Assembly: GCF_022489065.1 (NCBI RefSeq)
Contig: NZ_JAKVTW010000001.1
Span: forward strand, 744,001-808,000
Reading direction: 5' to 3'
DNA: 64,000 bases
Origin: Vreelandella neptunia
Lineage (GTDB): Bacteria > Pseudomonadota > Gammaproteobacteria > Pseudomonadales > Halomonadaceae
Positions within the stretch are counted from its first letter, which is position 1; every line of letters starts with the position of its first letter. Positions 8,589-17,765 of this stretch are shown in pieces. The notes under the pieces are model-generated. The model did not search any database and was not told the origin of the DNA. It saw only the letters and a list, made by a program, of their open reading frames with translations. The position numbers and the translations under genes were made by a program.

Positions 8589-9344
8589 TCAATGGCTAGC
8601 TAAAAAGCGCTTAAACGCAGCGGGTTCATCCGTAATCACACCGGCAATGCCCCACGCCCAGCGGCTATGAAAAGCGCTCGGATCATTAGCGGTATAGCAC
8701 AGTATTTGGTAGCCATCTTGCTGCATAGCGGCGGCCTGAGCGCGCTTTAGCCGGGGCCAATCCGGGTGCACGCTGTAGGCGTCGATGGCTTCGCACTGTG
8801 CTCGCCAGGTCTTAGGTACGCTGCCGAATAGCACGCCAAGCGCCAGCCGCTCTTTACTTGCAAATTGGCGGCAGTGAGTAAGCGCGCTCGCATTGAAGGA
8901 GGATATAATCAGCCGTTCTGGCGGTAGGCTATCAAGCATTTCGGGCAGGGCGCGATCCACCAGCGCGATGGGGTCGCGGCCTTTGTTGACCTTGATCTCC
9001 ATGTTAACGCCCATCTCAAGCTCATTGAGCAGCGCAAGCATGGCTTCTAAGCTGGGCATTTTCTCGCCTGCAAAGCGATCGCCAAACCAACTGCCTACAT
9101 CCAACGTTTGCGCCTTTGCCCAGCTTATTGAGGCTAATGCGCCTCGCCCGTTCGAACAGCGCGCCACGTCGGCGTCGTGCCAAATGACCGGAGTGCCATC
9201 AGCCAGTAGCTGTACATCCAATTCTACCCAGGTAGCTCCCGCTTGATGAGCGGCACGAACGGCGGCTAACGTGTTTTCAGGGGCAGCGGCAGAGTAACCT
9301 CGGTGGGCAATCAGCGCGGGGACTTGAATAGCGGGATGCGTCAT
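8589..9344 (-). CDS. ugpQ: glycerophosphodiester phosphodiesterase
   Basis: A 251-residue protein of the GDPD family, which hydrolyses glycerophosphodiesters to glycerol 3-phosphate and an alcohol. The active-site pattern is intact: AHRGYSAAAPENT near the N-terminus (catalytic His and Glu), WVELDVQLLADGTPVIWHD (metal ligands and second His), and NMEIKVN. There is no signal peptide, so it fits the cytosolic UgpQ type rather than periplasmic GlpQ. It lies 46 bp upstream of nfo on the same strand. The nearby glp regulon could use its product, but no shared operator was found. Confidence 0.92.
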   Translation of the reverse strand: MTHPAIQVPALIAHRGYSAAAPENTLAAVRAAHQAGATWVELDVQLLADGTPVIWHDADVARCSNGRGALASISWAKAQTLDVGSWFGDRFAGEKMPSLEAMLALLNELEMGVNMEIKVNKGRDPIALVDRALPEMLDSLPPERLIISSFNASALTHCRQFASKERLALGVLFGSVPKTWRAQCEAIDAYSVHPDWPRLKRAQAAAMQQDGYQILCYTANDPSAFHSRWAWGIAGVITDEPAAFKRFLASH

Positions 9345-9537
9345 GACAAATCTCTAAGCCTTAGACGATAAAAGAGTGTCAATTCTAGCATGGGTGCATG
9401 ACAGCAGGATGTCATCCCTCCACGCTGCTATATGATTAGCGTACTAGCTTGATTTAAACGTCTCGACGCGCTTGTATAGCGACACCTGCTGTTATGGCTA
9501 TCATTCATATACCCAATAATTAACAAGGAAGCCTTTT

Positions 9538-10515
9538 ATGTCTCAACGTATCCAATTTGCTCATACCGGCGGTTCCGATGTTCTTGAGCTGGTTAGCGTT
9601 ACACCCAACGAACCCGGTCAGGGTGAAGTGCGTATCGCCAATAAAGCCGTTGGCCTCAATTTTATCGATATCTATTTTCGCACCGGGCTTTATCCCGCGC
9701 CTTCAATGCCATCCGGTTTAGGTACCGAAGGTGCAGGCGTTGTAGATGCCGTCGGCGCTGGTGTAACGCATCTCAACGTGGGTGATCGCGTAGCATACGC
9801 ACAAGGCCCGCTGGGTGCCTATGCAGAACTGCATACCCTGCCCGCAGCGAAGGTGGTCAAACTACCTGACTTCGTTGATTTCGACACCGCTGCGGCGAGC
9901 ATGCTCAAGGGCCTTACCGTGCAGTATCTGTTTCGCCAAACCTATGAGCTTAAAGGCGGCGAAACAATTCTGTTCCACGCCGCTGCTGGCGGGGTGGGGT
10001 CGATTGCTTGTCAGTGGGCGAAGTCGTTAGGCGTTAAACTGATTGGCACCGTGAGCTCTCAAGAAAAAGCGGAACTCGCCATGGCCAATGGCGCTTGGGC
10101 AACCATCAACTACAGCGAAGAGAACGTAGCTGAGCGCGTACGCGAGCTGACCAATGGCGATATGTGCGATGTCGTCTATGACTCCGTAGGTAAAGATACT
10201 TGGGAAATGTCACTCGACTGCTTAAAACCCCGCGGCTTGATGGTTAGCTTTGGCAACGCCTCTGGCCCAGTGGATGGCGTTAATATCGGCATTCTGAACC
10301 AGAAAGGCGCACTTTACGTGACTCGCCCCAGCCTGAATGGCTACGCTGACACCCGCGAGCGTTTTGAGATGATGTGTGAAGAGTTCTTCGCCATGATCGA
10401 AAGCGGCAAGGTCAAAATCGACATCGCCAATCGCTACCCGTTGGCAGAAGCGGGCAAAGCCCAAGATGCCCTGCAAAGTCGCAAAACCACCGGCTCGACT
10501 ATTCTGTTGCCGTAA
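9538..10515 (+). CDS. NADPH:quinone oxidoreductase (QorA type)
   Basis: A 325-residue zinc-free medium-chain dehydrogenase/reductase. The N-terminal GroES-like domain is followed by GTEGAGVVDAVGAGVTHLNVGDRVAY, and the Rossmann fold shows HAAAGGVGSIACQWAK with downstream GTVSS, the NADPH-binding pattern of QorA. The structural-zinc cysteines of alcohol dehydrogenases are absent. It probably reduces quinones in the cytosol. An AAGGAAG ribosome site precedes the ATG. It is transcribed alone and followed by a terminator. Confidence 0.9.
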   Translation: MSQRIQFAHTGGSDVLELVSVTPNEPGQGEVRIANKAVGLNFIDIYFRTGLYPAPSMPSGLGTEGAGVVDAVGAGVTHLNVGDRVAYAQGPLGAYAELHTLPAAKVVKLPDFVDFDTAAASMLKGLTVQYLFRQTYELKGGETILFHAAAGGVGSIACQWAKSLGVKLIGTVSSQEKAELAMANGAWATINYSEENVAERVRELTNGDMCDVVYDSVGKDTWEMSLDCLKPRGLMVSFGNASGPVDGVNIGILNQKGALYVTRPSLNGYADTRERFEMMCEEFFAMIESGKVKIDIANRYPLAEAGKAQDALQSRKTTGSTILLP

Positions 10516-10544
10516 ACCTACTCATCTCTACCTTACTCCCTTAA

Positions 10545-10569
10545 CAGCCCGGCATTGCCGGGCTGTTTT
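10545..10569 (+). terminator. rho-independent terminator after quinone oxidoreductase
   Basis: The stem CAGCCCGG/CCGGGCTG with a 5-nt loop is followed by a short T run, 29 bp after the stop codon. Confidence 0.8.
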
Positions 10570-10612
10570 GAATTTAGAGCAAAAACGTTTAAGGAGCTGT
10601 TCATTTGCAGGG

Positions 10613-10630
10613 ACTATACGTGTGTATAGT
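10613..10630. promoter_or_regulatory. operator-like inverted repeat upstream of SLC13 gene
   Basis: ACTATAC and GTATAGT arms of 7 bp, separated by 4 bp, lie about 100 bp upstream of the transporter ATG. The perfect short palindrome in a promoter-position gap suggests a repressor site. The regulator is unknown. Confidence 0.35.
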
Positions 10631-10728
10631 AAACGTCTAATGTGCGTGAAGAATGGTCATGCCTATGGCGTGGCTTGCATCAATCGTATGCTGCCGCTAA
10701 CAAACGGTGGTAAGGGAGTAGGAAAAGG

Positions 10729-12711
10729 ATGTCGGCTGAGGAGATGAGTGTTGAGGGCTCAGGTGCAGAGGGTTCAGGTGTTGAGAGTCTCAATCTTGAA
10801 GCACTAGGTCTTGAATGGTTGGCGCTTTCGCCAAGTACGTTGGTGTTTATCGTGCTTGGACTAACGCTTGTCGCATTCATATGGGGACGATTTCGTTATG
10901 ACTTAGTGGCATTGGCGGCTCTGCTGGGGTCGGTGATGCTAGGGCTTGTGCCAGCAGAAAACGCATTCACTGGTTTTGGTCATCCGGCGGTTATCACCGT
11001 TGCGGCGGTGCTGGTTCTTAGCAGAGGCTTTGAGCGATCAGGCGTGGTCGATATTATTGCTCATCAAGTGCTTAAGGTCGGTGAGAATCTGCTGCTACAA
11101 CTGTTGGTTTTAGTGGGTACCGTGGTCTTACTGTCGGGGGTTATGAATAACGTAGGCGCCCTGGCGCTGCTGCTACCCGTGGCCATGCGGCTTGCTAGAG
11201 AACACAATACCTCGCCCTCTTTACTGCTTATGCCACTGGCATTTGGCTCTCTGCTGGGTGGATTAACCACACTCATTGGTACACCTCCCAATATCATTAT
11301 TTCCAGTTACCGGCGCGATGTAACGGGCGAAGCATTTAGTATGTTTAGCTTTGCGCCAGTCGGGATTGCAGTAGCGCTGGCTGGGTTAGCCTTTATTGTG
11401 CTGATTGGCTGGCGATTGACGCCCAAGCGCAGCGGGCAAGCCTCCACGGATGAAATGTTCGATACCGCCAACTATTTGGTGGAGCTGAAAGTAAGCGAAG
11501 AGTCGAAAGCCAAGGGTTTAACGCTTCAGCAGTTACGCGATGAGCTGGACGAAACGATTCCCGTGTTAGCGGTTGTGCGTGATGACAATCGTCGTGCTGG
11601 CTATAACTTTCATGGTGCGCTGGAAGAGGGTGATATTCTGCTGTTAGAAGCAGGCCCTGATGAGCTCCAAATGCTGGAAGATAAAGTAGGGCTTAGCGCG
11701 ATTGCCGAACTGGATGAAGAGCTGGAGGAAGAGCTGGAGGAGGAACTGCAAGGTGATCCCGAGGCCGAGGGCGTAGAGCATCAGAAGAGTGGTAACGATA
11801 CTGATGGCGCTAAAAAGAAAGAGGCAGAACAGGGTCAACAACCGGTAGATACCGAAGGTCTACAGCTAATAGAAGCTGTGGTTCGAAACGATTCCATGAT
11901 GATTAATCGCAGCGTTCGCCAGCTGCGCCTGAACCATCAGTTTGGGCTGCACTTGGTGGCCGTTGCTCGGGATGGTGGCCGCTTGAAGCAGCGGTTGCGG
12001 GATATCCGCTTTAAGAACGGTGACGTTTTACTGCTACAAGGCAGTGAAAACGAAATTTCCGACAGTCTGGCCTCGCTGGGGTGCCTACCGCTGGCTAGCC
12101 GCGAATTGCACCTTGGGCAGCCGCGTAAGCTTGCCATGTCGATTGCCATTTTTGCCTTGGCGATTGTTGCCATGCTGTTTGATCTACTTCCCGCGGCTGT
12201 GGCCATGAGTACCGCTGCACTGATTTCACTGCTGATTGGCGTGTTGCCGTTACGCGAAGGGTATCAAGCCATAGATGGCCCTGTGATTGTGCTCTTAGCG
12301 GCGATGATCCCCGTTGGTGAAGCGCTAGAAACCAGCGGCGGTGCGGATTTGATTGCTAATGCACTGCTTCGCTTTGGTAGTGATTGGCCGGTGGTCGTTA
12401 CCATGGTGGGCCTGTTTATACTCTCCATGCTGCTGTCTAACGTGGTCAATAATGCGGCGGCAGCGCTGCTAATGGCGCCCATTGCGGTAAGTCTTGCGAA
12501 TGGCTTTGATGTTTCACTCGACCCATTTCTAATGATAGTGGCGGTAAGCGCTTCCTGTGCGTTTTTAACCCCGATTGGGCACCAGTCGAATACGCTGGTG
12601 CTAGGCCCCGGCGGTTATCGATTCGGCGATTACTGGAAGCTGGGATTACCGCTTTCGCTGGTGGTACTGGCGGTCGCTATTCCGCTTATTCTGCTGGTAT
12701 GGCCGCTTTAA
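10729..12711 (+). CDS. SLC13/DASS-family transporter with RCK_C domains
   Basis: A 660-residue membrane protein with AGGA just upstream of the ATG. After a short acidic N-terminus there are hydrophobic helices (about residues 42-240), then two soluble TrkA-C (RCK_C)-like domains (about 245-320 and 375-445), then a second helix bundle to the end. Motifs typical of divalent-anion:Na+ symporters are present: NNVGALALLLPVA, GGLTTLIGTPPNIIISS in the first half, and NVVNNAAAALLMAP plus ASCAFLTPIGHQSNTLVLGPGGY in the second. It should import a dicarboxylate, sulfate or similar anion; the substrate cannot be told. Between the two RCK_C domains lies a strongly acidic stretch (DEELEEELEEELQ, about 329-342) and a polar linker, which may be a regulatory insert. 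Confidence 0.88.
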   Translation: MSAEEMSVEGSGAEGSGVESLNLEALGLEWLALSPSTLVFIVLGLTLVAFIWGRFRYDLVALAALLGSVMLGLVPAENAFTGFGHPAVITVAAVLVLSRGFERSGVVDIIAHQVLKVGENLLLQLLVLVGTVVLLSGVMNNVGALALLLPVAMRLAREHNTSPSLLLMPLAFGSLLGGLTTLIGTPPNIIISSYRRDVTGEAFSMFSFAPVGIAVALAGLAFIVLIGWRLTPKRSGQASTDEMFDTANYLVELKVSEESKAKGLTLQQLRDELDETIPVLAVVRDDNRRAGYNFHGALEEGDILLLEAGPDELQMLEDKVGLSAIAELDEELEEELEEELQGDPEAEGVEHQKSGNDTDGAKKKEAEQGQQPVDTEGLQLIEAVVRNDSMMINRSVRQLRLNHQFGLHLVAVARDGGRLKQRLRDIRFKNGDVLLLQGSENEISDSLASLGCLPLASRELHLGQPRKLAMSIAIFALAIVAMLFDLLPAAVAMSTAALISLLIGVLPLREGYQAIDGPVIVLLAAMIPVGEALETSGGADLIANALLRFGSDWPVVVTMVGLFILSMLLSNVVNNAAAALLMAPIAVSLANGFDVSLDPFLMIVAVSASCAFLTPIGHQSNTLVLGPGGYRFGDYWKLGLPLSLVVLAVAIPLILLVWPL

Positions 12712-12837
12712 AAGGGGCTTCCCGGTTCGGCCTTTCGGTGTAGTGGATGCACAGCGGTTGATGAGTGCTATTAGGTTTCGAAAATTTTGCTAACCTATTA
12801 CGTTCAGATATCAATAAAAATCGAACAGGCCGGGCTT

Positions 12838-13596
12838 ATGAATCAACAATTTCGTCAGGATGCCATTGTCGAGCTGGTTCGTCAGCACGGCTATATGAGT
12901 ATCGAACAGCTCACCGATCACTTTGCAGTGACGCCGCAGACCATACGCCGCGATTTGAACACCCTGGCCGATGAGGGCAGGGTGCGCCGCGTTCATGGCG
13001 GTGTGGGCATTGAGTCCAGTACGGTCAATACTGCTTACAGCACGCGCAAAACGCTTCACTTGGAAGAGAAGGAGCGCATTGCCCGCTGCTTAGCGCAGCA
13101 CATTCCGCATCACTCCTCGCTGTTTATTAATATCGGCACCAGCAATGAAGTGATTGCCCAAGCGCTGTTGGAGCATCAGGGCCTTGAGATTATTACCAAC
13201 AACCTGAACGTTGCCGCCATCTTGCAGCATAAAGAGGATTTCACCGTAATTATTGCCGGTGGGCAGGTGCGTTCCCGGGATGGCGGTATTATTGGTGAAG
13301 CGACGATCGACTTTATCAATCAGTTCAAGGTGGATTACGGCATTATCGGTATTAGCGGTATTGATGAGGACGGCTCACTGCTTGAGTTCGATTACCAGGA
13401 AGTGCGCGTAGCCCAAGCCATTATTGCAAATTCGCGGCGGATTTATCTGGCCGCGGATTACTCTAAATTTCACCGCAACCCGGTGGTTCGGCAAGGGAAC
13501 TTGGCCCAGCTGGATGCACTCTTTACCGATCGCAAGCCGCCTGAGTCGATCCAGCGCTTGCTGTCCCAGCACGATGTCTCGCTGCATATCGCTTGA
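12838..13596 (+). CDS. glpR: glycerol-3-phosphate regulon repressor, DeoR family
   Basis: A 252-residue DeoR-type repressor closely resembling E. coli GlpR along its length. The N-terminal HTH reads YMSIEQLTDHFAVTPQTIRRDLNTLADEGRVRRVHGG. The effector domain contains EEKERIARCLA, NIGTSNEVIAQALL, TNNLNVAAIL, AGGQVRSRDGGIIGEAT and GISGIDEDGSLLEFDYQEVRV. It should repress glycerol genes until glycerol 3-phosphate binds. The chosen ATG aligns with the E. coli start; the frame is open 17 codons further upstream without support. It lies 110 bp upstream of glpK on the same strand. A TTTCGAAA palindrome at 12776-12783 could be a self-regulatory site. Confidence 0.95.
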   Translation: MNQQFRQDAIVELVRQHGYMSIEQLTDHFAVTPQTIRRDLNTLADEGRVRRVHGGVGIESSTVNTAYSTRKTLHLEEKERIARCLAQHIPHHSSLFINIGTSNEVIAQALLEHQGLEIITNNLNVAAILQHKEDFTVIIAGGQVRSRDGGIIGEATIDFINQFKVDYGIIGISGIDEDGSLLEFDYQEVRVAQAIIANSRRIYLAADYSKFHRNPVVRQGNLAQLDALFTDRKPPESIQRLLSQHDVSLHIA

Positions 13597-13652
13597 AAGG
13601 CTAGTTTCATCCTTGAGCAATGTCAGCAGCTGGAGTAGCCTTGGATTATAAT

Positions 13653-13700
13653 AAAGCGAAAACAAGCATACAAAATCGAAAGATCCTACAACAAAGCGAA
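13653..13700 (+). promoter_or_regulatory. tandem candidate GlpR half-sites upstream of glpK
   Basis: Three 8-mers, AAAGCGAA (13653-13660), AAATCGAA (13673-13680) and AAAGCGAA (13693-13700), are spaced exactly 20 bp apart, on one face of the helix. The CGAA core matches the half-site of E. coli GlpR operators, which are 20-bp elements often in tandem. The last unit abuts the glpK start, so binding would block both initiation and translation signals. The assignment is inferred from position and motif. Confidence 0.5.
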
Positions 13701-13706
13701 CTTGTT

Positions 13707-15194
13707 ATGTCCTCTTTTATACTCGCCATTGATCAAGGTACGACCAGCTCGCGTGCCATTCTATTTGACCGCCAAGGTCACGTTGCCGCGGTTGCCCAGC
13801 AAGAATTCACCCAGCACTTTCCCCACGACGGTTGGATTGAACATAACCCCGAAGATATCTGGGAAACGGTCATTGCGACCTGCCGTGATGTCATGGGCAA
13901 CGCTAAGATTAGCGCCGACCAAATTGCCGGTATTGGCATTACCAACCAGCGGGAAACCACCATTTTATGGGATCGCAAAACCGGCAAGCCGCTCTATAAC
14001 GCTATCGTTTGGCAGGACCGCCGCACGTCAGATTTGTGCCAGTCGCTGCGCGATAAGGGGCACACTGACATCGTTCAGGCTAAAACAGGGCTGTTGATTG
14101 ATCCCTATTTTTCAGCCACTAAGCTTGCATGGATATTAGAAAACGTAGCGGGCGCAAGAGAGCGAGCCGAGAGGGGCGAGCTTGCGTTCGGCACGGTAGA
14201 TAGCTTTTTGATCTGGCGCTTAACTGGCGGTCAGCGCCACGTGACCGATGCGACTAATGCATCACGTACGGCACTGTTCAATATTCATACCCAGGAGTGG
14301 GATGACGAGTTACTGGCGCTATTCAACATACCCGCCAATCTGCTGCCCGAAGTAAAAGACTCAAGCGATGATTTTGGCAACACCGAAGCGCATTGGTTTG
14401 GCTCGGCGCTTCCCATAGCAGGCGTGGCGGGGGATCAGCAGGCGGCGTTAGTGGGGCAGGCATGCTTCAAGCCGGGGATGGGTAAGAGCACATATGGTAC
14501 CGGCTGCTTTATGATCGTGAACACCGGTGAAACACCGTCGCTTTCACGCAACCGTTTGTTAACGACGATTGGCTACCGGCTAAATGGCAAGCCGACCTAT
14601 GCCATGGAGGGCAGCATTTTCGTGGCCGGGGCAACGGTACAGTGGCTGCGCGATGGGCTAAACCTGTTTGCCGATGCCTCGGAAACGGAAGCATTAGCGC
14701 AAAAAACACGCAGCGGTCATAGCGTTTATCTAGTGCCTGCCTTTACCGGATTAGGGGCCCCGCACTGGGACCCTAAAGCGCGTGGGGCTATTTTTGGTTT
14801 GACCCGCGACACCGGCATTGCGGAAATCGTGGCAGCTGGCCTGCAAGCAGTTTGCTATCAAACTCGCGATCTGCAGCACTGTATGAACGACGATATGGAA
14901 GCGCCCCCCGGCAAGTTGCGGGTGGACGGCGGTATGGTGAAGAACAGCTGGGTAATGCAGTTTCTTGCCGATATGCTCGGTGTACAGGTTGATCGTCCGA
15001 CCATCCTGGAAACCACCGCCCTGGGGGCTGCTTACTTGGCTGGGCTTCGATTAGGCTGGTATCAGACGCTGGAAGAGATAGAGCAGCTGTGGCGCTGTGA
15101 AAAAAGCTTTATGCCAACGATGGAAGAAGCTACTCGCGAGCAGCTTTATCAAGGCTGGTTGGATGCGGTGTCGAGGGTCCGCTCTACGCCTTAG
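13707..15194 (+). CDS. glpK: glycerol kinase
   Basis: A 495-residue FGGY-family kinase that phosphorylates glycerol to sn-glycerol 3-phosphate. The start at 13707 gives the canonical N-terminus [17 protein letters not shown]. Family motifs include [40 protein letters not shown] (glycerol contacts Arg and Glu), [23 protein letters not shown]-like segment [43 protein letters not shown] and [10 protein letters not shown]. Length is normal. It sits downstream of glpR with candidate operators in the gap, so induction by glycerol is expected. The longer open frame upstream has no matching homologous sequence. Confidence 0.97.
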   Translation: MSSFILAIDQGTTSSRAILFDRQGHVAAVAQQEFTQHFPHDGWIEHNPEDIWETVIATCRDVMGNAKISADQIAGIGITNQRETTILWDRKTGKPLYNAIVWQDRRTSDLCQSLRDKGHTDIVQAKTGLLIDPYFSATKLAWILENVAGARERAERGELAFGTVDSFLIWRLTGGQRHVTDATNASRTALFNIHTQEWDDELLALFNIPANLLPEVKDSSDDFGNTEAHWFGSALPIAGVAGDQQAALVGQACFKPGMGKSTYGTGCFMIVNTGETPSLSRNRLLTTIGYRLNGKPTYAMEGSIFVAGATVQWLRDGLNLFADASETEALAQKTRSGHSVYLVPAFTGLGAPHWDPKARGAIFGLTRDTGIAEIVAAGLQAVCYQTRDLQHCMNDDMEAPPGKLRVDGGMVKNSWVMQFLADMLGVQVDRPTILETTALGAAYLAGLRLGWYQTLEEIEQLWRCEKSFMPTMEEATREQLYQGWLDAVSRVRSTP

Positions 15195-15276
15195 ATAATG
15201 ATTTGAATACAACTAATAAGTGCAGCACCCCTACTTAAGCAGACTATCAATCTACTCTTTTGTCTCTTTATAATAT

Positions 15277-15302
15277 GGCGGCCAATTAAGCAATTGGCCG
15301 CC
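15277..15302 (+). terminator. terminator-like hairpin after glpK
   Basis: A perfect 11-bp inverted repeat (GGCGGCCAATT with AATTGGCCGCC) around a 4-nt loop lies 82 bp after glpK. Only a weak pyrimidine/T stretch follows, so it may be an imperfect terminator or an mRNA-stabilising hairpin. Confidence 0.6.
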
Positions 15303-15691
15303 TCTCTTCGCTTTTAGCGCCCCTCATGAAAGTCTTTAACACACTTAACACCTAATAACTGTTTATGTAGTCGAGTTACAACCACACCTGCGGCCAATGA
15401 CGCATTGTGGGTTTTGCTGCACTGAACCATAGTAAAGTCATGGATCAGGAAGTTGCTTCGTTATCCCGAATGACTGAACTGTTCCCTGCTACAGAACCAT
15501 AGCGCTTCAGTATTACCCAAGCGCTAAAGGCGAAGGTCTTGTAACGCTTGTGACCGTTTCGCAGTTACCGAACTGGGCACTTACCCGGCCCAGCATGAGT
15601 AGCAACGTCACCATACGTCGTTAATTAAGATGGCTGCTTTTAAACCGATAGGCGGTTAAGCAGCGGATGACCATACCATGAGGTATTACTA
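15303..15691. other. 389-bp stretch without recognised gene
   Basis: There is no convincing reading frame between the hairpin after glpK and the next ATG. The final bases provide a GAGG ribosome site for the 74-residue protein gene, so the promoter of that gene, with a long leader or an unrecognised small RNA, may lie here. No tRNA or repeat was seen. Confidence 0.4.
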
Positions 15692-15916
15692 ATGAACTGC
15701 ATCGAACTAAGCCAACAAGCCGACAGTATCGCCAGCTCCTTCAGCAAGCAAGATCTCGCCAGGCTCGTTGTGGCACTGAAGGGTCATCGTGAGTCACTGC
15801 AACATGCGGTTGAGGTTATCGACACTGTGGATAGCCGTGCAGGCTGCACGCTGGAAGAGGCCTGGGATGAAGTGCTTTCTGGGGATTCTCAACTGTGCAT
15901 TGAAGATGAAGAGTAA
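15692..15916 (+). CDS. small acidic protein of unknown function
   Basis: A 74-residue protein with GAGG nine bases before the ATG and a strong terminator after it, which supports it as a real gene. It is predicted mostly helical (DLARLVVALKGHRESLQHAVEVIDTVDS) with an acidic C-terminal tail ending IEDEE. No signal peptide, membrane helix or metal motif is visible. I do not recognise the family. It lies convergent to glpD. Confidence 0.5.
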   Translation: MNCIELSQQADSIASSFSKQDLARLVVALKGHRESLQHAVEVIDTVDSRAGCTLEEAWDEVLSGDSQLCIEDEE

Positions 15917-15965
15917 AAACAATGTAAAACTGTTTTAAGCGCTTGGTTAATTAAAAACACGCTAT

Positions 15966-15996
15966 TAGCCCCTCACTTAAATGAGGGGCTTTTTAA
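15966..15996. terminator. bidirectional terminator between small protein gene and glpD
   Basis: AGCCCCTCA pairs with TGAGGGGCT around a 6-nt loop, followed by TTTTT on the plus strand. It is only 3 bp from the glpD stop on the opposite strand, so it may serve both convergent genes. Confidence 0.85.
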
Positions 15997-15998
15997 TG

Positions 15999-17642
15999 CT
16001 AAACCGCTGACGTTGAAGTGGTTGGTAGTGCGGTATCGCGGTTTTGTTCAAAATAATTATTAAAGCGCTCATCAGCATCGTCACCAAATAACACCCGACA
16101 GGCCTCTTTTAATCCGTTGGATTGGCGTAACTGTTCATGTGGTACCACTAGCGACACTTTAGCGCGGCGTCGTAGAAAGTCTTCAAGCTGAGTGATCATT
16201 TCATAATCACGGGCGTGCTCTAATTCGCAGCGAATATATTCGGTGCCCTCAATTAAGATTTCGCCCTGAGCGGGATCCTGGCGAATTTGTTCCAGCATTT
16301 GAATGGCCTGGTCCGCATAGCGCCGCCAGAGCCGGGTAGAGAGTGGCTCTGAAGAGGTGGGGGCGGTCATGGCATCCAAATTCATGCGCTTGGCTTGATC
16401 CATAAACTGTTGCTTCACGGGGGTAGGTGGTTCGCCGTACCAGTGAAAGTTTGGGTCTGAGAGGTTAACGCCCAGCCGGGTCATTTCTTCGGCAATTTCA
16501 TCGCCCACGTTCAAGCAGTCGGTTAGCTTGCCACCAAAGATACTGATATGGGCGCTCTCGGTATTAGTATCGACCACGTGCTTGCGTGAGAGCTGCAGAA
16601 AGTCACGGTCACTGCCTTGATCGGCTTTGATCGCCAGCGGCCTGACGCCACAACGTGTTGAGATAATGTCAGCCGGGGTGAGTGGGTTATCCAAGGTCAG
16701 GCGCTTATTAATATTTTCCAGTACAAAGGCGATATCGTCTGCAGTGACGTCCACCTCTGGGTGTTCCATATGGGTATCGGTGGTGCCGATACAAGTGCGA
16801 TTGCCCATGGGAATGACAAAAAACAGGCGGCCATCGTCGGCAAAAAATGCCAGCACCCGCTGGGAATCGGTTAATTGCGGCACAATGAGATGTATGCCTT
16901 TAGAGTAGAGGTGATGGTGCGTGGTTTTCTGACCTGTCAGCTCATTGTGCTGATCTACCCAGGGCCCGGCGGCATTAATGAGTACCTTGGCTCGGATATC
17001 AAAAGTTCTGCCATCCATCACATTACGCGCTCGGGTTACCCAGAGATCGCCTTCGCGCTCAGCGCCAAGGGATTCGACGTAATTAGCAGCGATAGCGCCA
17101 TAGTTAAGCGCGTGGCGCACAAAGTTAAACACAAAGCGTGCGTCATTATCGTGGAGGTAGGCGTCGGAGTACTCGAAACCGCCGACAGCGCCATCTACAT
17201 CGATAATGGGCTCTTCCTGTTTGATCTTGTTGGGTGAGAGTAGGCGCGGCAATTTGGTAAAACCGTTGCCCATCAGCCAATAAAGCCAGGTGCCCGCCCA
17301 CAGATAGCGCGGTGAGTGACGGAAACCTTTCGAAATAGTGGTCAGGAAGCGAATCTCCTGAACCGTAGAGGGGTAACTTTTTATCAAGTGATTGCGGCTT
17401 TTGCACAGTTTTCGAACCAGCGCAAAATCCTTACTTTCCATGTATTTAATGCCTCCCCATACTAAGTTGGAGGAGTGCATGCTGGTGCTGCCAGCGAAGT
17501 CACCGCGATCAATCAGGGCAACTTTCGCACCTTTGCCAGCCAGTGCTGCGGCGGTGGCCGCGCCATTAATACCACCCCCGATAATCAGGGCATCAAACGT
17601 ATCGTTTGGTAGCTTTTCAATGTTTCGATTTCGCAGTTTCAT
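15999..17642 (-). CDS. glpD: glycerol-3-phosphate dehydrogenase (FAD)
   Basis: A 547-residue flavoprotein that oxidises glycerol 3-phosphate to dihydroxyacetone phosphate and feeds electrons to quinone at the inner membrane. The FAD-binding dinucleotide fold is at the N-terminus (DALIIGGGINGAATAAALAGKGAKVALIDRGDFAGSTS), followed by SSNLVWGGIKYME. Later family motifs include NAAGPWVD, SKGIHLIVP, FFVIPMGNRTCIGTTDT and the FGGKLTDCLNVGDEIAEEM segment. The C-terminal region is divergent from E. coli GlpD and resembles the branch linked to ABC glycerol importers. It begins 123 bp after the binding-protein gene on the same strand, so it is probably the last gene of the importer operon. Confidence 0.92.
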   Translation of the reverse strand: MKLRNRNIEKLPNDTFDALIIGGGINGAATAAALAGKGAKVALIDRGDFAGSTSMHSSNLVWGGIKYMESKDFALVRKLCKSRNHLIKSYPSTVQEIRFLTTISKGFRHSPRYLWAGTWLYWLMGNGFTKLPRLLSPNKIKQEEPIIDVDGAVGGFEYSDAYLHDNDARFVFNFVRHALNYGAIAANYVESLGAEREGDLWVTRARNVMDGRTFDIRAKVLINAAGPWVDQHNELTGQKTTHHHLYSKGIHLIVPQLTDSQRVLAFFADDGRLFFVIPMGNRTCIGTTDTHMEHPEVDVTADDIAFVLENINKRLTLDNPLTPADIISTRCGVRPLAIKADQGSDRDFLQLSRKHVVDTNTESAHISIFGGKLTDCLNVGDEIAEEMTRLGVNLSDPNFHWYGEPPTPVKQQFMDQAKRMNLDAMTAPTSSEPLSTRLWRRYADQAIQMLEQIRQDPAQGEILIEGTEYIRCELEHARDYEMITQLEDFLRRRAKVSLVVPHEQLRQSNGLKEACRVLFGDDADERFNNYFEQNRDTALPTTSTSAV

Positions 17643-17765
17643 AGCGGATCCAATTAACCAATAAATAGCCCCGTTTAAGTGGGTGTTCTCTTGTGCTCTG
17701 GCATACCGCCAATGAAACCTTTAAACAGGGCGAACGGTTGCCCGCCCTGCTAGCGATACGCGTTG

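Noticed and set aside
13620-13706. N-terminal extension of glycerol kinase
   Set aside because: It covers the candidate GlpR half-sites and has no match to the family N-terminus, which begins with [14 protein letters not shown].
17725-17755. Hairpin CAGGGCG/CGCCCTG between glpV and glpD as a terminator
   Set aside because: It lacks a proper T run on the minus strand, and glpD lies just downstream, so it is more likely an mRNA-processing or stability hairpin.
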